A stretch of 64,000 bases of DNA, taken from positions 15,457,312 to 15,521,311 of the forward strand of contig OZ024811.1 of the NCBI GenBank assembly GCA_964017045.1, written 5' to 3'. The stretch comes from Omphiscola glabra (Eukaryota > Mollusca > Gastropoda > Lymnaeidae). A program made the translations under genes and the position numbers. The notes under the pieces were generated by a model. That model did not search any database. It was not told where the DNA came from and worked only from the letters and a program-made list of their open reading frames with translations. Positions 1 to 11,943 of this stretch are shown piece after piece (positions within the stretch are counted from its first letter, which is position 1; each line of letters starts with the position of its first letter).

Positions 1-157
1 ACCAACTATGTTGCCCCAACTCTTCTACCAGAACTATTGCCCAACTCGTCTACGTGTATGCTGCCCAATTCTTCTAACAGCTATGTTGCCCCAACTCTTC
101 TACCAGAACTATTGCCCAACTCGTCTACGTGTATGCTGCCAAATGCTTCTAACAGCT
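1..157. repeat. 75-bp tandem repeat, about two copies
   Basis: Two near-identical 75-bp units (about 8-82 and 83-157) differ at a couple of bases near the end of the second. The left copy may continue outside the window. The short open frames across it simply reflect repetition. No coding role is visible. Confidence 0.85.
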
Positions 158-2207
158 ATGTTGTCGCACTCTAAGAAAAAGGGCCTGCTCCACATCCCTG
201 TTTTAAACCCTATCTTTGACCAAAGTCTTTCCAAAAATCAGCAGGCCTCAGATTTATGTTCCAGAGTGTTGGTGGCTTTCATTGTTTCACGTAATGCTAG
301 AAAAAAGAGCTGTGATGGGGAAGAACAAGGGGGGCGGTGTCCTACTGCAATCAACACATCAGCGACCAAGTCCACTTGACCAACCCAGGGCACTTGAGGC
401 TCAATCCACGCTATATACGACGTGGCTTGTCCACTGGGGCCTATCACAGACCTGGACTTCCGGCACAGTATATACACTTGACGGTGGGCACATGCAGAAC
501 AAAAACGACGTGCAACGTTGCCTTGTCAATGGCTAGTGCCTTTTTTTATTTGTTGGCACACACCAATTGGTGCTCATTCGACTACACAGTTTAGGTTTGG
601 GGATCAAATCTCTTCAGTAGAAACACTGAAGCCAGCTATAGCTGTCAATTGAAAATGAACCTATATTTTTTATTAGTACTAGAAATGACCCGTAAAAAAT
701 GCCGAAAATATATATGTATGATGCCTAATGATAGTGTTTGATTTTTGTGTTGCATTATATATATATATATATATATTAAGGCTTAACGTACGTTTTTTTA
801 ATTATAGCTTTTATAAATCCACAAAATCTATAATAGAAGGAGATGTTGGAGAGAAAAGCTGTTGCAGTGACAGAGAATCAGACACTGGCCAAAGCCCATC
901 AGAGTGGCAGGCGAGTATTGAACAAAATGCGTCTAAGCCTGCGATAAGGTTACGGTTAAATGGAATCAAACTATGGATGATGCCATTAATTTTAAGTAAA
1001 TGTTAGTCCGGAGATGCAAATAAAGAGAAAACACGATTATGGACACTGGTTGCATGTATATGGTGACGTCGGCCATTATATATTACAGTTTGGCGTATAA
1101 AAGTCGTTATCCACAGCACAGTGTCACCTTTAAAAAAAATATTATTCCAGCCCTAACTAGCAAAAACTCCGCACCATTGTAAACACAGCTTAAAACACAC
1201 AGCACCAAGTGAACTATCGTCTGGTGGGCATGGCGCACACATCACAGGCTGTTATTTCCTGAGATGATGGGGAGAGAAAGCGGCACATATTTCAACGAAA
1301 GATTACGGGCTTCTGACCATGAGGTCGTCATGTCCAACATGTGCCCCCCACGGTTAAGTCTTCGTGATCGATTTCTGTTTATATTATAGGCGCCTCTGCA
1401 GTAGTATTGATTTATATTTTATTTTGTTTTGCTTTGTTGCTGCGCTTGTGTGAGATTCGTAATTCGTACCTGACCTCACATCCATTCCTCTTTAAACTCT
1501 GTAATACCATGAGTTTATCTTTGAAGCTACTTTTCAACTGAAAATATGGTGGGTTGATGTGTGTGTGTGTGTGGTGGGGGGGGGGTAATCAGTGCTTACT
1601 CAAACATTTTATTGCTTAAACTATTTATAGTTATAAGCTTTAGAAACTGGGGTAAGGAGGGGTTTGAGGGAAATAGAAATATTTTCGCTCTCCTCAACCT
1701 AAAAAAGAAAGAAAATATGTAACATTGGATATATTAGAGCCCATTTGATAGAGAACGGCTTACTATTAAAGGACATGAGAATGCCAAGTGATCCTTGCGG
1801 GGACGATGAATTTACAAAGCTGAAGATTCGAATGTGACTTAAGAAAGCTGAAGATTCGAATGTGACTTAAGAAAGCTGAAGATTCAAATATGCAGAGGGG
1901 TCAAATCATAAACTAAGATTAGCATTTATGACGGCTGTTTTTTTTTTTTTTTTTTTAAATTCTGAATTCATTCCGGTAGCTGGTCAGGGAACTGGTAAAA
2001 TGCAATAATTTTTGGACACACACACCCACAGTTTGAACGCCACGTCAAGTTACTGGCTGTCTTCCAGCTTTGCTTGTTGAGGACTTTTATTTGTGGGTTT
2101 CAAAGAATAGCTACCGCTTCATTGGGGAGGAACGACACAGTAAGAACTTGAACACGTTATCGTCTGGTCAAGATGCAAGGCATCGTCAAACTAAACTGCA
2201 TCTACGC
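158..2207. other. Gene-free stretch with simple repeats
   Basis: No gene can be supported. The stretch holds a TA microsatellite (about 757-776), a GT run followed by a G tract (1558-1587), a poly-T run (1940-1956) and a short tandem repeat at 1817-1890. A 92-codon open frame at 728-1006 begins with translated TA repeat and resembles no family I recognise. Confidence 0.6.
1817..1890. repeat. 28-bp tandem repeat, about 2.6 copies
   Basis: The unit starts AAGCTGAAGATTCGAATG. The third copy is partial and diverged. Confidence 0.8.
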
Positions 2208-2438
2208 CAATGTTTCATAACCTGGGGGTGTCTGCACCCCTCAGGTGTGCCGGAGGAAATGTCAGGGACGTGAAAAGGCGCAGTAAATCAAATTGTTCCC
2301 TTTTTTGCATTTTTATTTGCATATTTTTTTATTTATTTTGGGAGTAAAGGAAATGTTTGGAAATCGAGATGGGAATGAGGGAAATGTTTTGAAAGCAAGA
2401 GGCGGATGCTGAGATGCAAAAAAGGTTAAGAACCCCTG
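2208..2438. mobile_element. hAT-type MITE with degraded ends
   Basis: The right end reads GGTTAAGAACCCCTG, and the left end (about 2208-2230) is a decayed inverted match to it. Flanking octamers ATCTACGC (2200-2207) and ATCTACAT (2439-2446) agree at six of eight positions, as expected for an old 8-bp hAT target duplication. The interior has no coding capacity, so this is a non-autonomous copy. Family assignment rests on end sequence and duplication length only. Confidence 0.6.
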
Positions 2439-2530
2439 ATCTACATAGTCCAAAAAGTGTGTACCCTGCTAACAGACACAATTAATTATTATGTTCAGCA
2501 AGTTAAGGACTATTTAGATCACTTGTGCCC

Positions 2531-2896
2531 GTATAACAACGTAGTACCCGGTACATGGACGGTTCGCGTATAATTACATAGTACCCTATACGTGGACGGT
2601 TCGCGTAAAATAACGTAGTACCCGGTACATGGACGGGTCGCGTATAATAACGTAGTACCGAGTACGTGGACGGTTCGCGTATAATAACGTAGTACCGAGT
2701 ACGTGGACGGGTCGCGTATAACAACGTAGAACCGGGTACGTGGACGGGTCGCATATAACAACGTAGTACCGAGTACGTGGACGGGTCGCGTATAACAACG
2801 TAGTACCGGGTACGTGGACGGGTCGCGTATAACAACGTAGTACCGAGTACCTGGACGGGTCGCGTATAATAACGTAGTACCGGGTACGTGGACGGT
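2531..2896. repeat. 37-bp minisatellite, about 10 copies
   Basis: The unit contains GTAGTACCGGGTACGTGGAC. Copies differ by a few substitutions, such as CGGGTAC/CGAGTAC and ACGGGTC/ACGGTTC. Because 37 is not a multiple of three and the unit lacks stops on the minus strand, all three minus frames stay open across the array and run into flanking sequence. These overlapping frames (about 2503-3029) are artefacts of the repeat, not genes. Confidence 0.92.
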
Positions 2897-4379
2897 TGGA
2901 AACACACACGTAAAGCCATGCATCCATTTCCAATTTCCCGACAGTAAATGTCACATGGCTTTGGGCGTAAGCAAAGCCAATCGTGAAACTGGGCTGAAAC
3001 TGTAACTTCAAACGAGCGCACAGAAACAATTCAAAGTTACGTTGACACGCTGGGTTGTCTGCCGATAGCAGGAAAAAGCTTGGTGCTCAACCGTGAGAAC
3101 CCGGCCAAACGTTGTCTTCTACTCGTGGACCAGCAGCGTGCACGGAAACGAAAGAAAATATTAGTCCGAAATACAACGTACGAATACATAACATGACATA
3201 CACACGTGGGGTGGCCCGGGGGGGGGGGTAACAGAAGTTATGAGGTGAGGTGAGGGGTGAGTCTTAACCCCTTTGGAGAACTCTTCAAGTTAAAAATAAT
3301 AAACGGTTTCTAGGGGGCGGTGTTGGTGAAAAGAAATGAGGGGGTGGGGGGCGAGCTTGGATTCACTTTGGTGAAACAATCAGATAGCTATAAGTATAAG
3401 ATTGCGCATACACAATTAGAATTCTTCTTTTTTTTTAAAGGTGAAAATGTTGGGCAACCTTAACGACCATCTCAAGAGAATTATAATAAAATATACTATA
3501 TTCGAAAGGCTTTTATTAAACTTTTTTTTTTAAGTTAAGCGTGGAAACTATATTCATATATTCCCAAATTCCCAACGAGTGGAGGGGGAGACGACGGGAA
3601 AGGGGGGATAAACGAGACGTGTCCTGAGATGTGGGTTATCGTTATCGTTCAGGCATCATAGAATAACACATGGTTGTCGAGATACCAGGCTGGCACAGCT
3701 CTACTAGATATACACATAAACTGCACGGCTTTACTTATATATGCTCATGAACTGAGTCCCCGATAATGCCATGTGTAAAAAAAAAGAAGCACACAATCCA
3801 TTCAAATAGTACTAAAATATTACATGCTAAACGGAAAGTTTTGAACATTTTTTTGTGTGGCCCCTACTAAATAAGTCTAAGGTAACGTATTCCCAATGGC
3901 CAGGAAAAGAAAACATGTCCTTGGGTTAAAGGGGTTACTGGACAGCTCTCTGGGGTTCTGTCAGCCATTGCTAAAGCAGAGGGCCCCATTTAAAAAGGCA
4001 ACGCGTCCAAAATGTGAGGACGGGAGCTCCTCCGCCTATTAACGATTCACCCCAAAACTGTTACCTGCTCAGTCCATTCAATCCGCCTCTGATATTCGGA
4101 TGGCTCGTTCCTGCAGTATTAAAAAGATATTGACGGGATATTTGAATTATAAAGGAAAAGCTCCCCCCTCCCGAACCCACCGGGGGTGCGTATTTTTTCT
4201 TTCCAAATAGGGCAAAGGGGCTTGTAACGTCATACATGTGCAGTACCATTGCTGAGTGAGTGACGTGAGCACAATGTGATTGAGGCTCAGACGAAAGATG
4301 GCTGCAAAACGGCCGTTAACTTTGGAACCATAGTTTGGGAGAATAGGGCGTATAACTTAAAAACAGTGTTTATTTAAGG
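2897..4379. other. Gene-free stretch
   Basis: I see no gene, RNA or recognisable element. G-rich tracts occur near 3219-3229 and 3310-3350, and A/T homopolymers are common. Confidence 0.5.
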
Positions 4380-4565
4380 CTGGGGTCAGCAACCTTTCAG
4401 TAATAGTGTGCCAAAGTGAGATTTATAATTCATTCCGCGTGCCAAATACCGACGTGTCTATCTTATAAGAAGCAATTTTTTATTTTTTTTTTCCTTTTTC
4501 GCGTGCCATTGAAAATCCCTACGCATGACACTTACGGCACGCGAGCTGTTGGTTGCCAAACCCTG
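4380..4565. mobile_element. hAT-type MITE
   Basis: The ends CTGGGGTCAGCAACC (left) and GGTTGCCAAACCCTG (right) form an imperfect terminal inverted repeat. Flanking octamers ATTTAAGG (4372-4379) and GTTTAAGG (4566-4573) match at seven of eight positions, an hAT-style 8-bp target duplication. There is no coding content, so it is non-autonomous. Confidence 0.72.
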
Positions 4566-7471
4566 GTTTAAGGTACTCATTTGATTTCAGAAGAAGAAAA
4601 AAATGAACTAGCAACGGTACGCAATAGTTAATATTAACTAGTCATGGGGAAATATTTAGAGCCAGGGGTGGGCCTAGGTCAGTGCGACCCATCTGGGCCC
4701 TATATCTGAGGCAGCGCCAAAATCTAAAATAAAATAATTAAAAAAGGATTTCAAACATTTTCATGATTGCAAGATTTTTACACCCGGTGATATCTTACAA
4801 TTGTACAAAGTCAGACGACCGCCCATAAGTACAGTGACAAAGTTCACAACTATTTCGTCAAATATTGGCCTTAGTGGCCTGAGACTTGACAAGAATGTCT
4901 TCAACAAAATAAGAAACAGCAATATGCAATATTTGATTTTATTTTTAAATCTAACTTTTACTGAGAGCACCCATTACTCCTTTAATTACCGTACCGCCTA
5001 TGGACATATAGAGACAAAATGAACTCACAGTTTCCCATCGCCGGGTCTGCTGCTGGCATGACTTTTGATGACGCCCCCCGAGGGCCCTGCAACGTCCTAA
5101 ACACTGCTTCCAATCTATTCAACGTCATCATCATTCGTTGCAAGTGTCACTGTACAGGGGACTGGCCTAAATGCACAGAGTAATGTCAAGTGTGTCCAAT
5201 CCTTGTCCTCTCAAAGCCACGACATAACCAGCAAGGTCATCAAAGTATTTTGAAAGTCACAATTCTATGCTGGTCTCACGAATGGGGTCTTTAGATTGTC
5301 TTCAATGGCCGAAATGCTGTAATTTGAGAGAGCTCAAAACACAGAACTGTACTAAAAATGTTTTTTTTCGCAGAGCAACTGCACGTTCAGGCGGCGATTT
5401 CTAGCGATGGAGAAAACCAATACCCGCTTTTGTGAGATAAAAGACTTCGCTGGTACATGGACCACGGGCAACGACAGAGATAAAAAGCTTCGAGATATAG
5501 TATAACAAAGTATGCCGGATGTGTAAGATGCCCACAGTTATCGTATCACTGACACTATCCTGTGTGCTGGTCAAGATAAGGAGGGATGAAATTTCAGAAC
5601 AGACATTAGGGCTCTCGAAGCTTACAGTTGTGTTACCCTTGACATCAACAGGTGTAAATATTGCATTAACCGTTAGCTTAATATCAATCAATGCGCGTTG
5701 CGTCCTGCGTGTCTGTGATATTACCGCTGAAATAGTACCCGAACGTCCTTAACGCGATACAAGGGTCAGTACAGCGATGAGCAAAATATTGACATTACCG
5801 ATTCAGCAAAAATAATCGGAATGCCGTACAAATAATTCTCAATTCCGTCGACAGCGTGTACCAGTACATTGTGTTGATTAGATTAATCTTCTTTTTTTTT
5901 TTTTTTAAACATATTTTTTTCAGCACGGTGTATAATCGTTTAGGATTACTTCAGTCTTAATCCTTCATCGAAAACAACAAATACCGAACATCTTTCCTTG
6001 CAGCAAAGGGCAATAATGACGCTAGCACTCATGTGTGATGTGATGAATTTAGGGTCAACAAAATAATTAATGTGTCCTTGTCAATTATACTAAGAAAAAG
6101 CTGTGAAAGAATGGGGGACAAAAACAAACAACACGACCACTTCCATAATAACAGCAATTTGTACGTACCACCAGTGGAAACACTTCGCGCGAGACCCCAC
6201 GTCATGGTGCTGCTCACGAAAAACTTAGCCGCCGTGAAGACGCGAGGAGGGTGTCAGTGCGATCAAAAACTTTCTCTCTTTCCTTGCAGTGCCACCATTT
6301 TCATATTTCCGCACAGGGCATAACCAGGACGAGATGTGGGGCTGATGTGGTTTTTATTTTCTTTGTTTTTTTTATTCTTACTGCCACGATTCTGCTGACC
6401 TTCTCTTGGCTACACAGGGGGGCGGGGATGTTGTGGTGGAGTCAGCAAAGCCTCTCCCCCAGATTTTTAACATCCCCCCACAACTTGAACATTTGTGTCC
6501 TCCCAATACTTGAACACTGGAATGAACTTTGGACACCTCCCCTTCCTCATTTTATATGATATGCTGCTGCTCACTACCCCTCCACCCACCCACTTCTTTC
6601 CCAGCGAGATGAGTTTTTCCCGGTCTGCCTCTACCCGGCAGCGTGTATGCAACAACCACCTCATCTCACTCCATCTCACCACGACACCACCACGCCCATC
6701 ACATACGTGTACAGCCTGGTGCCAATGTATCCCCAGCCCGCCCCCCCTCAATCCCCAAAGCCCACTTTCCACAAACACACTCTTTAACATTTCCATCACT
6801 AGTAGTATAAGTATTGTGTCTCCTATGACATTCCCTGCACATGACGTTTGTCAAGTGCTCCTTCCCTTTCCCCCTCCCCCCACATCTCCACACACTTCAG
6901 CCTTCTCTTAATTCACATCCATTCCCTCCCTGGCCACGTTTCATGAGCTGCTTCTCTTGTGCTAGTCTAGTGTGTTGGCACATGCTTATTACAACCTCAT
7001 TGTATTTTTACTATACAACCGTTATTTTGGTTGGACATCCCATCTCGACATTATAAAAACGCTTGCACGGTCTGATTAAGAATGCCACACTACTTATCAT
7101 AAGCAGACCCAGGGGGATTTCATAGGATTTTTATTATTCGTACCGCTTGGACAATCTGTGTATAAATATATTAATCTCAACACCCACCCGACTTATGTTT
7201 ATATCCAGGTCCCATTTGGAAACTCATCCTCAAAGTCAAAGCTATTAATCTCTTGCCCACTTTGGACAAGCCATAGATCCGCCCATGCCATTCATACCAG
7301 TGCCTATCCTAAGCTCCCAGGGTCTCAATATTAGGGCTGAGGGGCTGAAATCATAATACTCACGCGAAGGGAATTAAAAGTCACTTATTTCCATGTTTGA
7401 ACAAACTTTTTTTTTCTTTAAGATAATTAAGGACAACCTTAAAGCACTACCCAGCCAATATGTGTTGAGTA
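4566..7471. other. Gene-free stretch; one unexplained minus-strand open frame
   Basis: No gene is supported. A 96-codon minus-strand open frame (5401-5691) is not low-complexity and could be a decayed exon, but I recognise no domain. The frames at 6467-6911 are translations of C-rich sequence and oppose each other on the two strands. Nothing else stands out. Confidence 0.45.
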
Positions 7472-7479
7472 CTTTAGAC

Positions 7480-7675
7480 CAGCGGTTCTCAACCTGTGGG
7501 TCGCGAACCCCTTGGGGGTCGAACCACCCTTTCACAGGGGTCGCCTAAGACCATCGGAAAACACATATACTCTACAGTTATGAAGTAGCAACGAAAATAA
7601 AATTGTGGTTGGGGTCGCCACAACACGAGGAACTGTATTAAAGGGTCGCGGCATTAGGAAGGTTGAGAACCACTG
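7480..7675 (+). mobile_element. SPIN-like hAT non-autonomous element
   Basis: A complete 196-bp element. It begins CAGCGGTTCTCAACCTGTGG and ends AGGTTGAGAACCACTG, and is flanked by CTTTAGAC (7472-7479) and CTTAAGAC (7676-7683), a 7/8-match 8-bp target duplication. The internal motifs GGGGTCGCCTAAGACCATC and TTATGAAGTAGCAACG are those I associate with SPIN (Space Invaders) MITEs and the related rodent repeat URR1. SPIN is a hAT family noted for horizontal transfer among tetrapods, a triatomine bug and pond snails. The family call is from memory of the consensus, not a search. Confidence 0.85.
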
Positions 7676-7774
7676 CTTAAGACTATCAGAGTGCACCATT
7701 AGAACAGACTCAAACAAATAATAATCATATAGTTCCGAACACAAGGTGATATAAATATAAAGTATATAGAAGTT

Positions 7775-8308
7775 GGACCGGGTCAAAGACGAGCTGGCAT
7801 TCAATGAAACATGTTAGACCGAGTCAAAGACTAGCAAACATTCAATGAAACATGTTAGACCGAGTCAAAGACTAGCACCCATTCAATGAAAAATGTTAGA
7901 CCGAGTCAAAGACTAGCAACCATTCACTGAAACATGTTAGACCGAGTCAAAGATTAGCAACCATTCAATGAAAAATGTTAGACCGAGTCAAAGACTAGCA
8001 ACCATTCACTGAAACATGTTAGACCGAGTCAAAGATTAGCAACCATTCAATGAAAAATGTTAGACCGAGTCAAAGACTAGCAACCATTCACTGAAACATG
8101 TTAGACCGAGTCAAAGATTAGCAACCATTCAATGAAAAATGTTAGACCGAGTCAAAGACTAGCAACCATTCACTGAAACATGTTAGACCGAGTCAAAGAT
8201 TAGCAACCATTCACTGAAACATGTTAGACCGAGTCAAAGATTAGCAACCATTCACTGAAACATGTTAGACCGAGTCAAAGATTAGCAACCATTCAATTAA
8301 ACATTGTT
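7775..8308. repeat. 41-bp minisatellite, 13 copies
   Basis: The unit begins GACCGAGTCAAAGACTAGCA. Two sub-variants (ACTAGC/ATTAGC combined with CAATGAAAAAT/CACTGAAACAT) alternate in the middle of the array, a two-unit higher-order pattern of about 82 bp. The first and last copies are the most diverged. Confidence 0.93.
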
Positions 8309-8318
8309 ATTTTATACC

Positions 8319-8414
8319 GTGCAAGAATCTGAGGTCTCTACTCTCTATTCGTGCTTGAATCTGAGGTCTCTACTCTCTATTCGTGCATGAATCTGAGGTC
8401 TCTACTCTCTATTC
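8319..8414. repeat. 32-bp tandem repeat, 3 copies
   Basis: Three units containing GAATCTGAGGTCTCTACTCT lie ten bases after the 41-bp array. Confidence 0.92.
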
Positions 8415-8808
8415 GGGTGTAGAAGGGGGTAACGAAAAAATAAAATAAACCTGTTAAATGTCAGTTCACAAATGGAAAAGTTGAGGTGACATGTCATAGA
8501 AAGGGGGGGGGGGGGGGTGTTAAGTTGTACAGAGTAAATTCAGTAACTCATAATTCTGAACGTACCGCAGAAACAAAGCTATGGTCATATGCTTCTTTCA
8601 AAATTGCTTTCATATGTGACAGAGTAGGTAAGAGAGTAAAAGTACACAACTTGATCAGGGCGATCAAAACAACGGCTTATCTCCGTAATAATGTTATTTA
8701 TACCTTTTTTTTAAAAAGAAGTCAAATACTACTTCATATCTCAAACGTTAATTTAATAAGCTACTTGCTTTCAGATATAGGGCTAGACTGGCAACCGTCT
8801 GTTCGGTG

Positions 8809-9536
8809 CATGGGCGCCCACACGTAGTGGTAAGGGGGGGGGGGGGCGCAAGTTGCCCCCCCCCCCCCCGGATTGAATGATTAAAAAAATTTTTAGACAA
8901 AAATAGACAAAACATTTATTAAAGTAAAGAGAAAATAAAGAGAAAGTAACTAAGCTGATGCTGATCTCGTTTTACTGTGTAATTATTTTTATATTTTCTA
9001 TATTAATTAGTTTTACAAAGTTTTATCCGGCTGTCAGGTATGCCTTACTAGTTTTGCTAATATTACAAGCAACAACATGTACGGTGGAGCGATCGTTCAG
9101 CACATTGCGTCGTGTAAAACATGGCTTAGATCTACAATGTCAGATGAACGTCTGTCTGGGTTGTGCATGTTAAGTGTACACGAGACAAAGTGAACTGCAA
9201 CAAAAAAGACTTTATGGACAAAATTGTAGATATGTTTGATAGTGATAACAGACGACTCCAGTTCTTGCTTAAAGAATAAATTTTATTTTAAATTTATGTT
9301 GTAATATTTTTAGCTATATACATATAGTGTGTTAATAAAAAAATTGTTGCTAGAGTATGCCCTTCATTAATACAGTGTCCTGTCAGTTCGTTCACCATAC
9401 AAATACGCTACAGTTAATTAAAACTACATTAAAACATTACTAAAAATATTTTGCCCCACCTAGAAAATATTTTGCCCCCCCCCCCTTTAGAAAATATTTT
9501 GCACCCCCCCTAGAAAATTTTCTGCGGGCGCCCATG
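8809..9536 (+). mobile_element. Internally deleted hAT transposon
   Basis: A 728-bp element with near-perfect 13-bp inverted ends (CATGGGCGCCCAC at left; complement of CATGGGCGCCCGC at right) is bounded by a perfect 8-bp target duplication GTTCGGTG (8801-8808 and 9537-9544). It keeps a fragment of the transposase 3' end (separate entry). Sub-terminal sequence has long C and G tracts and repeated TAGAAAATATTTTGC motifs near the right end. Confidence 0.85.
8995..9279 (+). pseudogene. hAT transposase C-terminal (dimerisation) fragment
   Basis: The plus-strand translation includes TCTVERSFSTLRRVKHGL, a hallmark of the hAT C-terminal dimerisation region in ZBED-like transposases. It is followed after a frame slip by an SDERLSGLCMLSV-like stretch and then stops. 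It lacks the catalytic RNase H-like core and the N-terminal zinc finger, so it cannot encode an active enzyme. It lies inside the element with matching 8-bp duplications, making it a deletion derivative of an autonomous copy. Confidence 0.8.
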
Positions 9537-9544
9537 GTTCGGTG

Positions 9545-10690
9545 TATGATTTGAAATCATTAAGAAATGAGTGACTGAACACGAATATTGGATCATTTCA
9601 ATCGACAAAAAAAATGTACCTTTATACTATATATACTTTATGCATGCGTGTTCTCCGATGAGTCTCCCCATTGTCTGCTTTTCTCTTTGCGGAATCCGAA
9701 CAAATTGCACGTTGTGTTACGGTTATACCCAAAATACCAAACCCTCGACACTAATCCTCATAAAAGAGTGCAGTTTCGTTACCCAAATACCAAACACCAG
9801 ATCACACAAAAGGCTGAGTGATTCACACACGACGGAAAATTGCAATTATTGTTATCGTTCTCATTATTTATTCCCCGTAACGCGGGCGGCAAGCTCAAAA
9901 TTTTCAACGACATTTTCGTTTCCTAATTTCGGCATTTTCCTCGAATGTCAGGGGGGGGGGCGGTTGGGGGGGGGGGGTCGGCATTTCGAGTGTTTCCGAC
10001 ATGATGGATATCAAAGTAAGACCAGTTTCACCCGGCGACGACCACGTAATTGGTCAATTCATCTAAGTGGCAGACATTACAGTAAACGCCAAGTAAATGA
10101 AACATAATGGATGGCAATTTGGGCTCAAACGATGAAAGTCGTGAGAGGGTGAAGCCTGGAAATGGCCGGCTTCAATTCTACACTATTAGAACATTTCCTG
10201 GGGACAATCATGAGAGTGAGCACCCCCCCCCCCCTCACAGCCGTCGAGGCTGGAACAGTGAGCGCTCGGCTGGGCATGGAAAGGTTCCTCTACCCAGGAG
10301 GTTATGTTATTAGGGCTCGTGACCTCGTGCAAATAGTAAATGTTAAAATCTCCAGCTTAGCCCCCCCCCCCCCCCCCCCGTTCCGCGAAGGTTTTATTGC
10401 CGGGACTGTCACATTACCACGGGGTGAGGTAAGCATGCGAGGATCGTGGGAGAATGTGGCGGTATGTTAATGGTGAAACGAGCGCACTGGGTGTTCTCGG
10501 GCGTTAACCACTTTATTTTTATAAACACAACAATTTAAGCGAGCATGTAATGATTATACTATCAATCTATACTGTATTGGCATTGGGTGGATTGCGTTAA
10601 GGTGAGAGATCGGTTTCTTCTAATACAAGTGCCTCCCCCCCCCCCCAACCCCACAAAAACTTAATAATGGTTCGTGCATAAGTAACATAA
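9545..10690. other. Gene-free stretch with long G/C homopolymers
   Basis: Open frames here (9571-10107, 10162-10470) pass through long G or C tracts (about 9951-9977, 10221-10234, 10362-10379) and match no family I recognise. They may include decayed coding sequence, but I cannot support a gene. Confidence 0.45.
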
Positions 10691-10699
10691 TAATTGTAC

Positions 10700-11560
10700 A
10701 TGGAGGAGTAACATGATAGCGGTACGTGGCTGGCGGAGATGGACAGTATCGTCTTGACCAGCCCCCCGGTCCCGGTAAGGAAGAGGCGTGCTAGGGCCGG
10801 TGTTTTTAATCCGACAGGCCGTCAGCTCGAGGGACGCCTTGACCAGGGAGTAGGTGACGCCTGACACGGTGACGACGGAGGAGCCCCACGCCCACGCGAA
10901 TACGTTAAAGTCCAAAAAGTCTTCCACAGTCAACACCATCTCGTCCCAGGTGTATAGACCGGTTTTATCAGGGGACGCGTCGAATTTGGCGCTGGTGATG
11001 TAGACCAGAGGAAGATTCACAATCATGACGACACAGGTCACAATGACGAAGGCGAATACGTTTTCTACGGCGTGATGGCAGTTTTCGCGTGCAGTGTGAA
11101 GGCGATGGTCACGTAGCGTTTCCAGTGTGATCACGGCCGTCAGCCAGTCTTGAGATCCGGCTGAAATAGACATGCCCCCCAGCCAACCTACCGGTACCAA
11201 TGTTGGGGAACTTGGACTTCCAGGCAAGCATAGAGCCGGTCGTAGCCTACGCTATATTATACCCCACCAGGGTCATCAGGACCTCGGTGTCCGATACGGC
11301 CAGACCCAGCAGTGTCTGTGCCTTCTTCGCCGTGTCCCTGAAACCTAGCTTGGTGAAGACTATTTTTCTGACGATGATAATTCCACGTGTCCCCCCCCCC
11401 CCCCCCACACGGAGCTGATGAGCCCAGAAAGGACCGCGTAGTTGACCACAGTTTAAGATATCCCGGAGCTCCTCGGAAATAATGAATGCATCTTTCGTGT
11501 TTGCATTTTCTGCGTCCAGATGAATAGACGTGGCAGCCTTACACTCATTTATACTCAAAG
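10700..11560 (-). pseudogene. Class A GPCR pseudogene, chemosensory-receptor-like
   Basis: Conceptual minus-strand translation gives a broken seven-transmembrane receptor. At 11250-11390 is a TM1/TM2 stretch with VFTKLGFRDT and LLGLAVSD, a pattern typical of molluscan lineage-specific rhodopsin-like receptors, including those called chemosensory receptors. At 10790-11190 in another frame are a TM3-like TAVITLET and a strongly hydrophobic TM4-like FAFVIVTCVVMIVNLPLVY. The frame changes at least twice, stops intervene, and a C/G homopolymer (11391-11406) cuts the N-terminal part. The later helices are not recognisable. Class assignment is moderately sure and subfamily is inference. Confidence 0.6.
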
Positions 11561-11943
11561 AATGGATCCCTGGATAACAAGTTTCAATACGAAATCGTGG
11601 TACATTTGTTAAACGCCCTGGTTGTACAAAATATGCAATACATCTTTGAACTGATCTTGCGTGATAGCCTTGAACCAATCATCCCCGGGAGGAGATGTCC
11701 TGGATGTTTACGTTATTGCTTTAACTTAAATTACGTTTAAATCAACAATTTTTTTTCTCCTTTTCGTAGATATTGCACACCCTGGTCAACCTTCTTCGGC
11801 AGTATTTAGTCTAAAATTGTTTAATTCTATAAAAAAAATAAAAATTCAAATTTAAAGAAAACCCATAAAAACAAAAACCTACTTCAACTTAAAGCAAGTG
11901 AAAAGATACAATTCTCGAAACATGTTTTTTACCGGTATTGTTA

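Noticed and set aside
2503..3029. Three overlapping minus-strand open frames
   Set aside because: They are the same 37-bp repeat read in three offsets.
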